Origin: a virus
Direction: 5' to 3' (one strand)
Length of the DNA: 35,748 bases
IMG/VR virus record: IMGVR_UViG_3300020163_000009
Location: 1 to 35,748 of that record
This document shows positions 30,576 through 35,748 of this stretch, piece by piece. How positions within the stretch are numbered: position 1 is the first letter of the stretch; every line of letters begins with the position of its first letter. The translations under genes were made by a program, and so were the position numbers. Below the pieces are notes generated by a model, which saw nothing but the letters and a program-made list of their open reading frames with translations, was not told the DNA's origin and made no database searches.

Positions 30576-32528
30576 ATGATAGTTAAATTTACGACTGGCA
30601 AGTACCTAGTACCAGTAAATATGACAGTTGTAGGCAAACGTATAGAATTTGAGTTTCCTTATAATAAAATTTTGCTATCTGAAATAAAGTCGATGAAGGG
30701 TGCTAAGTGGCACGGCTACGATGATCCAAATCCACGTAAGATTTGGTCTATCAGTGACTGTGCACGTAACCGTTTTCAGATTGCTTTCTTAACTGGTGTG
30801 GATGTTTATGGAGACTATGATAAGCCTCTGTTAAATATATCTCCAACACGTACTATTCTACGTGTTCACCAGGTCGAAATGTTTCAACACATGGTAACGC
30901 GTGAGCGTTGCATTGTAGCAGGTGAGACAGGCGTAGGTAAAACTCTTTCTGCTATCGAAGCTGTTGAACACATTATCAGTAGAGTCGACGAACAGACTAA
31001 TTTTACCAAAAAGCCAGACATTGTGTGGATTGGTCCTAGGTCTGCTCTGGCTGGAGTGAAACTAGAGTTTCGTATCCGCGGTGCTAAATTTGTGCCACGT
31101 TGGATGACCTATGATCGTATGCGTATCAGTGTCGAAGATGGCACTATGGTTACGCCAGATATTATTATCTTTGACGAGTCATCTAAACTAAAGACACCTA
31201 CGGCTAAGCGATCACAAGCGGCCGCAGATATAGTTGAACGAATGGAAGAAAAATCTGATGGTATCGGGCACTATGTTTTCCTAATGTCTGGTACACCAGC
31301 TCCTAAAGATCCAACTAACTGGTGGATGCCTTGCGAAATAGCAAAGGCTGGCTTTCTTAAAGAAGGTGATATTAACAAACTAAAACAACGCATGGCACTG
31401 ATTGAAAATAAAGAATCGATTAGTGGTGGCGTGTATCCTGAACTTATTACTTGGTTGGATGATGAACGAAAGTGTGCTAAATGTGGCGAGTTAAAAGAAA
31501 CACATAATAGTGATCCATTACTAGGTGACGCATATCATGCCTTTGTACCATCGGTCAACGAAGTTACCATGTTGTACAAGAGGTTGCAGGGTCTGGTATG
31601 TGTTAAACTTAAGAAAGATTGTCTCGACCTACCAGAAAAACAATTCAGAAAGATTATCCTCAAACCTTCAGCCTCAACATTGCGAGCTGCTAGTATTATT
31701 ACTAGAACGTCTCCGAGAGCCATCCAAGCTATTACGCTGCTACGAGAACTGTCGGACGGTTTCCAGTATGAGGACAAACCTAATGGTACAACCATCTGTT
31801 CGACTTGCAATGGCACTAAAGAAATTTTCGAATTTTTCGACCCTGAGTTACCTGATGAGGCGATATCGGATGCAGCGTTACAATCTGGCAGATGTATCCA
31901 AAAAAGTATTAAATGCCCAAATTGTAATGGCACAGGAGAAGTGCCGAAATTTATTCGAGAGGCACAAGAGATTGCGACTCCAAAAGAACAACTGTTTGTA
32001 GATTTATTAGACGAGTACGAACCTTTGGGCAGGTTTGTTACTTTTGCAGGTTTTGAGGCATCTATCGACAGGTGTGTTAGGGTAGCTCTTAAATGGGACT
32101 GGGATGTTATTAGGGTTGATGGTCGTGGTTGGTCGTATATTAGTAAGGTCAACGCTACTAACGTAGCGTTGACTGATGTAGATATGCTAGCCAGGTTCCA
32201 GGATAAAAATAATGAAACCAAACTTGTTTTTATTGGAAATCCTAGTGCTGCAGGTATGGGTATCACTCTTACCGCTTCTCCTGCTGCTTTTTACTACTCC
32301 AATACCTATAATGGAGAGGATCGGTTACAGAGCATGGATCGTATCCATCGCATGGGCATGGATATTAACCGTGGTGCTACTATCATTGACTGTATTCATC
32401 TGACTATTGACCAATTAATTCTGGACAATGTTCAGAAGAAAATTGATCTACAAGCTCTAACAATGGGTGACTTTAGTAAACTTATCAATGACTTGCCAGT
32501 ACTAATTGGTGAGGAGTATGAAACATGA
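30576..32528 (+). CDS. SNF2-type superfamily 2 helicase with zinc-binding insertions
   Basis: The 650-residue product has an N-terminal ~90-residue domain with a G-A-K-W-H and W-S-I-S pattern as in HARP-like helicases. Motif I is G-E-T-G-V-G-K-T (116-123), motif II F-D-E-S-S (about 199-203), motif III M-S-G-T-P (237-241) and motif VI Q-S-M-D-R-I-H-R-M-G (585-594). An insertion has C-A-K-C-G-E (300-305) and two DnaJ-like C-x-x-C-x-G units, C-S-T-C-N-G (408-413) and C-P-N-C-N-G (447-452). Such enzymes remodel forks or recombination intermediates. The stop overlaps an ATG (ATGA) opening a three-codon frame. Confidence 0.85.
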   Translation: MIVKFTTGKYLVPVNMTVVGKRIEFEFPYNKILLSEIKSMKGAKWHGYDDPNPRKIWSISDCARNRFQIAFLTGVDVYGDYDKPLLNISPTRTILRVHQVEMFQHMVTRERCIVAGETGVGKTLSAIEAVEHIISRVDEQTNFTKKPDIVWIGPRSALAGVKLEFRIRGAKFVPRWMTYDRMRISVEDGTMVTPDIIIFDESSKLKTPTAKRSQAAADIVERMEEKSDGIGHYVFLMSGTPAPKDPTNWWMPCEIAKAGFLKEGDINKLKQRMALIENKESISGGVYPELITWLDDERKCAKCGELKETHNSDPLLGDAYHAFVPSVNEVTMLYKRLQGLVCVKLKKDCLDLPEKQFRKIILKPSASTLRAASIITRTSPRAIQAITLLRELSDGFQYEDKPNGTTICSTCNGTKEIFEFFDPELPDEAISDAALQSGRCIQKSIKCPNCNGTGEVPKFIREAQEIATPKEQLFVDLLDEYEPLGRFVTFAGFEASIDRCVRVALKWDWDVIRVDGRGWSYISKVNATNVALTDVDMLARFQDKNNETKLVFIGNPSAAGMGITLTASPAAFYYSNTYNGEDRLQSMDRIHRMGMDINRGATIIDCIHLTIDQLILDNVQKKIDLQALTMGDFSKLINDLPVLIGEEYET

Positions 32529-32662
32529 AATATTGACCCAAGATTAAAAATAACAAAAGAGCGTTGCCCACTCGCATGGACACTATTGCATCCAGAAGAA
32601 GCCAGTGCCCAGTGTTAATGAATCTACAAATATTACTGAACCAGGGGCACAAGGATAAATAT
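32525..32662 (+). pseudogene. Interrupted upstream frame before the 79-aa gene
   Basis: ATG 32525 overlaps the helicase stop as ATGA, but the frame ends after Met-Lys-Tyr at TGA 32534-32536. After that stop the same frame is open all the way through the next gene to 32902. A single nonsense change may have shortened a longer protein whose functional start is now at 32663. No readthrough evidence exists. This could also be coincidence. Confidence 0.35.
32602..32650 (+). repeat. 49-base direct repeat, copy 1
   Basis: This segment is identical to 32846-32894 over 49 bases. It begins with the dispersed repeat (exact core 32601-32613) and ends in GGGGCAC. It lacks the final CTGGC arm, where copy 2 is complete. 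Confidence 0.93.
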
Positions 32663-32902
32663 ATGTTATTCAAAGATATTATGGTTGGTGGTAGTTTTAC
32701 TAGATCAAGTAATGAAACTTTGGTTTGGACACGATCTAATGAATTTACTGCTTACGGTAATATTATAAAACAAAATGCTGCTGCTTACAACAAACCAAAT
32801 GGGCCGTGGCATTACGATAGAATAAGTGATGACGAAGAAGTTAATCCAGTGCCCAGTGTTAATGAATCTACAAATATTACTGAACCAGGGGCACTGGCTT
32901 AG
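32663..32902 (+). CDS. Hypothetical protein, 79 aa, with repeat-derived C-terminus
   Basis: ATG 32663 follows AAGGATAAATAT. The product begins M-L-F-K-D-I-M-V-G-G-S-F and contains N-E-F-T-A-Y-G-N. The last ~19 residues (N-P-V-P-S-V-N-E-S to A-L-A) are encoded wholly by the second 49-base direct repeat and the dispersed repeat. The family is unknown. The tail was probably added by repeat insertion or duplication. Confidence 0.6.
   Translation: MLFKDIMVGGSFTRSSNETLVWTRSNEFTAYGNIIKQNAAAYNKPNGPWHYDRISDDEEVNPVPSVNESTNITEPGALA
32846..32894 (+). repeat. 49-base direct repeat, copy 2, inside a gene
   Basis: Identical to copy 1. CCAGTGCCC (32846-32854) and GGGCACTGG (32889-32897) form the hairpin arms. 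The stop codon (TAG) of the 79-aa gene immediately follows the second arm, and ATG 32914 lies 15 bases downstream. Confidence 0.93.
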
Positions 32903-32913
32903 AAAGTATTAAT

Positions 32914-33096
32914 ATGATAGTTAAACTACAAGTAGGTGATAAAGTTATTAGGCGTGGCGAAGACCCTAATGAAGTTTTTACTATCGAAAAAGAATACGAT
33001 TGTGGTGGAGTATTTCTGATAGGTACAAGAACTTATTTTTGCGATATGGTACCAGAATCACATCTAGTAAAAGTAACAGTGCCTCTATCCCATTAA
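32914..33096 (+). CDS. Small beta-barrel-like protein, 60 aa
   Basis: The product begins M-I-V-K-L-Q-V-G-D-K-V-I-R-R and continues V-F-T-I-E-K-E-Y-D-C-G-G-V-F-L-I-G. This strand pattern suits an SH3/KOW-like barrel, often seen in small phage proteins. No function is known. A dispersed repeat arm ends 15 bases before the start. The next repeat begins after the stop. Confidence 0.55.
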   Translation: MIVKLQVGDKVIRRGEDPNEVFTIEKEYDCGGVFLIGTRTYFCDMVPESHLVKVTVPLSH

Positions 33097-33097
33097 C

Positions 33098-33110
33098 ACT
33101 GGGCACTGGC
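33098..33110. repeat. Dispersed repeat arm before the second ParB gene
   Basis: Exact ACTGGGCACTGGC followed by TTAGTAAACTAATAAAGG and ATG 33136. The corresponding left arm is degenerate (ACAGTGCC at about 33076). Confidence 0.88.
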
Positions 33111-33135
33111 TTAGTAAACTAATAAAGGTATTATT

Positions 33136-34014
33136 ATGTCAACTGAAACCTATATTACAGAACATGCTATAGTCGAAGGTAAAACTGCCTACGAAGTACC
33201 TATGGCAAATATCTTTAGTGATCCCGTATTTAATACACGTGGTGGAGTAGTTCCTATCGACGTGATAGAATTATCTAAAGATATTGAAACACATGGACTA
33301 CTTATGCCTATACTTATCCGAAACCTTAAAGAAGGTGAGGATATGTGTAGCAAATATAAGTTCAAAATTGTTTCAGGTCATCGTAGACATATGGCGTATC
33401 GCGTACTTAAACGCACACATATTCCTAGTTTTATCGAATATAATATGTCCGAAAGCCGGGCACTAATAATTAATATTGGAGAGAATATACATCGTAGAGA
33501 TCTTAATATTCTTCAAGAAGCCTACGCTATACAGCGTCTAAAAATGACAGGTTTCAGCCCAGTTGAAGTAGGTAGAGAACTAGGTAAATCGTCTACCTGG
33601 GTACAAACTCGGTTTGAGTTGTTAGATTTACCAGAAGAAATTAAACAAGCTGCTGCAGCTGGTATAATTAAACAAAGTCAGATTCATGATATATATAAAC
33701 TACCAGACATGGCATCGCAATACGAAGCCGCTAAGAAAATTAAGTCTGCTAAAGCATCAGGTGAAAAGACTCCACAGATTATGAAGCCAAAGAGAGTTAT
33801 GCTCTCTAAAAAAGTGAGAGATAAACGTGAAATCTTTCAGATGATGAGTCACATCCAGGAATCTATAGGTAACAATTTTGGTACACGTTGCCTAGCTTGG
33901 TGTGCTGGTGAAATAATGTCTTTGGATATCTATAATGATATCTACCATGCTGCTGTGGCAGCTGGTAAACTATATAATATTCCACAAGATGAGGCTGCGA
34001 AACCTAATATCTAA
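33136..34014 (+). CDS. ParB/Spo0J-like protein, second copy
   Basis: This 292-residue protein has I-V-S-G-H-R-R-H-M-A-Y-R-V-L (78-91), where G-H-R-R matches the ParB GxRR CTP-binding motif. It continues with I-G-E-N-I-H-R-R-D-L-N (114-124) and a helix-turn-helix (about 140-165, V-G-R-E-L-G-K-S-S-T-W-V-Q-T-R). It is closer to canonical ParB than the 27271 protein. No ParA is present in the window. In phages such proteins may control transcription, replication or segregation, and the dispersed repeats are candidate sites. AAAGG precedes the ATG. Confidence 0.85.
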   Translation: MSTETYITEHAIVEGKTAYEVPMANIFSDPVFNTRGGVVPIDVIELSKDIETHGLLMPILIRNLKEGEDMCSKYKFKIVSGHRRHMAYRVLKRTHIPSFIEYNMSESRALIINIGENIHRRDLNILQEAYAIQRLKMTGFSPVEVGRELGKSSTWVQTRFELLDLPEEIKQAAAAGIIKQSQIHDIYKLPDMASQYEAAKKIKSAKASGEKTPQIMKPKRVMLSKKVRDKREIFQMMSHIQESIGNNFGTRCLAWCAGEIMSLDIYNDIYHAAVAAGKLYNIPQDEAAKPNI

Positions 34015-34026
34015 AGGTAATATAAA

Positions 34027-34284
34027 ATGATATACAAATGTATACAAATAGTAAAAAATAAAGTAGATGGTAATTATCAGTGGGAAGTTAAATTTAAGTT
34101 AGACGGTACAGATAGAGAAGATAAAGAGTGTGTACCAAATCCAATGGGCCATTTTTGGTACCCTACTACAATGTCAGATAGTGGTGCTTTTGATACTCTT
34201 GTAATATGTATGATAAACGCTCATAATGCAGAAATAGAAAAACTGGAAACAAGTCTTATTAGTCTTATTGGATTAACATTATAA
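34027..34284 (+). CDS. Hypothetical protein, 85 aa
   Basis: The product begins M-I-Y-K-C-I-Q-I-V-K-N-K-V-D-G with alternating strands, has C-V-P-N-P-M-G-H-F-W-Y-P in the middle and a C-terminal helix (N-A-E-I-E-K-L-E-T-S-L). AAAGG precedes the ATG. Family not recognised. It is closely spaced between the ParB and methyltransferase genes. Confidence 0.58.
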   Translation: MIYKCIQIVKNKVDGNYQWEVKFKLDGTDREDKECVPNPMGHFWYPTTMSDSGAFDTLVICMINAHNAEIEKLETSLISLIGLTL

Positions 34285-34296
34285 AGAGTAATATAA

Positions 34297-34833
34297 ATGT
34301 TATATAATAATAAATTAAACGAATACGAAAAAGAAATATATGACAGATTTAATAGTTTTCACTCGTATGATTTACGAGATAAGATGGTACAGAAGTACGC
34401 TTGGGCTATACCTAATGAACAAGCAATCAGTAAACTAGTAGAACTGTCCCCGCTAATAGAGATAGGTGCCGGTGCTGGATACTGGGCAAAGTTAGTAGAA
34501 GAAGCCGGTGGTAAAATAGTTTGTTATGATATTGAACCGCCTTTAACGCAGTGGCATCCTATATGGAAAAGTGAACCGCATGTAATAAAACAGAGATATA
34601 TTTTACGTACTCTGTTTCTTTGTTGGCCACCTTATGAAGAATCTATGGCTGCCGATTGTCTAAAATTATACAAAGGACGTACTCTAGTTTATGTAGGTGA
34701 AGGTTATGGTGGTTGTACAGGTGATGATAACTTTCATGAAGAATTAAAGAATAATTGGTTACTATGTGATAGATTAGAGATACCACAATGGTACGGTATT
34801 CATGATTCTATGTATATCTATAAAAGGAAATAA
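34297..34833 (+). CDS. SAM-dependent methyltransferase-like protein
   Basis: The 178-residue product has a Rossmann motif I, L-I-E-I-G-A-G-A-G-Y-W (53-63), followed by the acidic strand end V-C-Y-D (75-78) that would hold the ribose. L-F-L-C-W-P-P-Y-E-E (106-115) corresponds to the motif IV position, as (D/N)PPY in amino-methyltransferases, here C-W-P-P-Y. T-L-V-Y-V-G-E-G-Y-G-G-C-T-G-D (129-143) follows. The methyl acceptor is unknown; a small molecule or protein is as possible as DNA. The usual acidic residue of DPPY is replaced by W. Confidence 0.65.
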   Translation: MLYNNKLNEYEKEIYDRFNSFHSYDLRDKMVQKYAWAIPNEQAISKLVELSPLIEIGAGAGYWAKLVEEAGGKIVCYDIEPPLTQWHPIWKSEPHVIKQRYILRTLFLCWPPYEESMAADCLKLYKGRTLVYVGEGYGGCTGDDNFHEELKNNWLLCDRLEIPQWYGIHDSMYIYKRK

Positions 34834-34839
34834 TTACAA

Positions 34840-34893
34840 GCCAGTGCCCAGTAATACTGATTATATATTTAATACTGATTACTGGGCACTGGC
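34840..34893. repeat. Perfect dispersed repeat hairpin upstream of the HNH gene
   Basis: GCCAGTGCCCAGTAAT (34840-34855) pairs with ATTACTGGGCACTGGC (34878-34893) at 16 of 16 positions. The loop contains AATACTGATTA twice. The second arm runs into TTAGTAAATTTATAAAGG and the ATG at 34920. Confidence 0.93.
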
Positions 34894-34919
34894 TTAGTAA
34901 ATTTATAAAGGTAATTATA

Positions 34920-35189
34920 ATGGATAATAATACTTTTACAATGACAGACGTTCAAGCTGAACGGTTCTGGTCAAAGGTTATGATCGGAGATAAAGATGCT
35001 TGTTGGGCATATCTAGGAGATACTATTGATAAAAATAGCCGTCCTAGGTTTGCAGTAGGTAAACGTACTATCATGGCTCATAGAATAAGTTTCTTTCTAG
35101 AATATGGTGATATGCCTGATAAAGGTATAGAACGTACCTGTAAGAATTCGTTGTGTATGAATCCTAGACACATGCAATTGGTTGAATAG
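34920..35189 (+). CDS. HNH endonuclease-like protein with altered active site
   Basis: The 89-residue product has the order of phage HNH proteins: F-W-S-K-V (16-20), C-W-A-Y-L-G (28-33), M-A-H-R-I-S (52-57) and C-K-N-S-L-C-M-N-P-R-H-M (74-85). In the usual pattern an H lies two residues before the first Cys (H-x-C); here it is Arg72 (R-T-C), while N81 and H84 remain. The enzyme may be inactive or changed in specificity. Such genes are often mobile. It sits directly after a perfect dispersed repeat hairpin. Confidence 0.78.
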   Translation: MDNNTFTMTDVQAERFWSKVMIGDKDACWAYLGDTIDKNSRPRFAVGKRTIMAHRISFFLEYGDMPDKGIERTCKNSLCMNPRHMQLVE

Positions 35190-35201
35190 TATAACAATTA
35201 A

Positions 35202-35274
35202 GGGACTGTAGCTCAGTGGTGAGAGCAATTGCCTTATAAGCAATAGGTCGTTGGTCCAATTCCAACCAGTCCTA
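35202..35274 (+). tRNA. tRNA-Ile (UAU)
   Basis: Acceptor GGGACTG/CAGTCCT, D arm GCTC/GAGC, anticodon stem ATTGC/GCAAT with loop CTTATAA (anticodon TAT), a 5-base variable loop, and T arm GTTGG-TCCAATT-CCAAC with discriminator A. It decodes ATA, a codon very common in this genome and usually rare in bacteria. CCA is not encoded. Confidence 0.93.
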
Positions 35275-35281
35275 CTGGTAA

Positions 35282-35365
35282 GGTTATGGCAACGGTCCGT
35301 ACATTTTACCGTTTTGATATAACCGTAATAACACGGTTAGGAAAGTCCTACGGGACACTCCGTTA
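35282..35365. other. Structured non-coding segment after tRNA-Ile
   Basis: Nested pairings occur: GGTTAT (35282-35287) with ATAACC (35319-35324), and AACGGT (35291-35296) with ACCGTT (35308-35313). An alternative stem AACCGT (35321-35326) with ACGGTT (35333-35338) competes with the first. Downstream GTCC/GGGAC and ACGG/CCGT can pair. No gene is seen. It may be a small structured RNA or part of the tRNA transcript. Confidence 0.42.
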
Positions 35366-35368
35366 TAA

Positions 35369-35421
35369 GCCAGTGCCCAGTATCAAGATATAGTAAATAT
35401 AACTGGATCAGTGGCACTGGC
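35369..35421. repeat. Dispersed repeat, diverged second arm
   Basis: Exact core at 35369-35381. TAAGCCAGTGCC (35366-35377) pairs with GGCACTGGCTTA (35413-35424), while the inner part of the second arm differs (ATCAGTGG). The spacer is A/T-rich. Confidence 0.82.
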
Positions 35422-35455
35422 TTATTTAACAAATAATCTATATAGAAATATTAGT

Positions 35456-35620
35456 ATGAAACTATTACCATTATCAGAAATAAAACGTATACTTGACTGT
35501 AAACAAGTAACAGACAAAAGAAAGATAAAGATATTAAAAGATCAGATGTCTGAGAGACAAGGTATCTATACAAAAGAAATAGTAGTATTAATTCAGTGGT
35601 TGAAGAATTATAGGGAATAA
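35456..35620 (+). CDS. Small hypothetical protein, 54 aa
   Basis: ATG 35456 gives a product starting M-K-L-L-P-L-S-E-I-K-R-I-L-D-C-K, basic and helical, ending W-L-K-N-Y-R-E. The longer frame from 35411 runs through a repeat arm and is rejected. The ribosome-binding site is weak (AGAAAT). Family unknown. It directly precedes the polymerase gene. Confidence 0.52.
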   Translation: MKLLPLSEIKRILDCKQVTDKRKIKILKDQMSERQGIYTKEIVVLIQWLKNYRE

Positions 35621-35626
35621 ATTATA

Positions 35627-35748
35627 ATGCATAATATCTATTTTGATTCAGAAACTTGTGGACTTCATGGACTAGCTGTTCTTTTTCAATATGCTGAAAA
35701 AGATGGTCCAATTATACTACACAACATTTGGGCAACACCTATTATAGA
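35627..35748 (+). CDS. DNA polymerase, exonuclease end, 3' partial
   Basis: Only the first ~40 residues are in the window. They begin M-H-N-I-Y-F-D-S-E-T-C-G-L-H-G, with D-x-E as the first metal-binding motif of a 3'-5' exonuclease. L-F-Q-Y-A-E-K-D-G-P-I-I-L-H and N-I-W-A-T-P-I follow. This start is familiar from phage family A-type polymerases that carry an N-terminal proofreading domain. The palm domain is outside, so an independent exonuclease cannot be excluded. It starts 6 bases after the previous stop. Confidence 0.68.
   Translation, partial: MHNIYFDSETCGLHGLAVLFQYAEKDGPIILHNIWATPII

Noticed and set aside
31535-32266. Long antisense open frame (243 codons) opposite the helicase
   Set aside because: It lies fully within a gene with clear helicase motifs, has no ribosome-binding site and shows no recognisable domain.
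32534-32536. TGA recoded as an amino acid
   Set aside because: TGA ends several genes, including overlapping pairs with ATGA, so the code is standard; a nonsense change is simpler.
3535-35421. CRISPR array
   Set aside because: Repeats are 13 bases, inverted, unevenly spaced and spread over the genome, with no regular spacers or cas genes.

Overview
The window is part of the genome of an AT-rich tailed bacteriophage. A long plus-strand block carries head, neck and tail genes, including a tail-assembly chaperone with a frameshift signal and a 1,410-residue tape measure. There is no contractile sheath gene, so the virion is most likely a siphovirus. Packaging genes (terminase, portal), lysis genes and an integrase are not seen and probably lie outside. 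The host cannot be named from this sequence. The genetic code behaves as standard: TAA, TAG and TGA all end genes, and several gene pairs share ATGA overlaps. Three tRNAs or tRNA-like genes (Leu UAA, Ile UAU and a Gln-like one) match codons that an AT-rich genome uses heavily.

Layout. (1) 1-17833, plus strand: a partial tail-type protein with internal repeats, head-tail adaptor, scaffold, P22-like major capsid protein, two neck or tail-completion genes, two tandem tail-tube paralogues, chaperone G/GT with a -1 slippery site, tape measure, hub and fibre-type proteins. (2) 17869-17903: a strong bidirectional terminator between convergent gene blocks. (3) 17903-26571, minus strand: DEDDh exonuclease, MazZ-like (DUF5664) nucleotide hydrolase, primase-helicase, tRNA-Leu, a ParB-like protein, an acyl-carrier-like protein, a ribbon-helix-helix regulator and many small genes. 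(4) 26572-27270: a 700-base non-coding divergent control region with a large predicted pseudoknotted fold, 18-base iterons and a second interleaved inverted repeat. (5) 27271-35748, plus strand: two ParB-like proteins, a small exported protein, two tRNA-type genes, an SNF2-type helicase, a methyltransferase, an HNH protein and the start of a DNA polymerase.

The most unusual property is a dispersed 13-base repeat, GCCAGTGCCCAGT. I read 22 exact copies plus about ten degenerate ones, mostly as inverted pairs that form hairpins at gene boundaries. Inner stem sequences differ between loci but pair within each locus. The downstream arm often lies 15-26 bases before a start codon and runs into the ribosome-binding site. 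Some copies sit in frame inside genes. Copies are concentrated in the early and replication half (17846-35421) and are rare among virion genes. They resemble in concept the stoperators or start-associated sequences of mycobacteriophages and the promoter/stem-loop cassettes of T4-type phages, but the sequence is not one I recognise.

The minus block and right-hand plus block together look like an early and replication programme fired from the divergent region. It includes primase-helicase, polymerase, exonuclease, helicase, nucleotide-pool hydrolase and DNA-binding regulators. The left block is the late virion operon.
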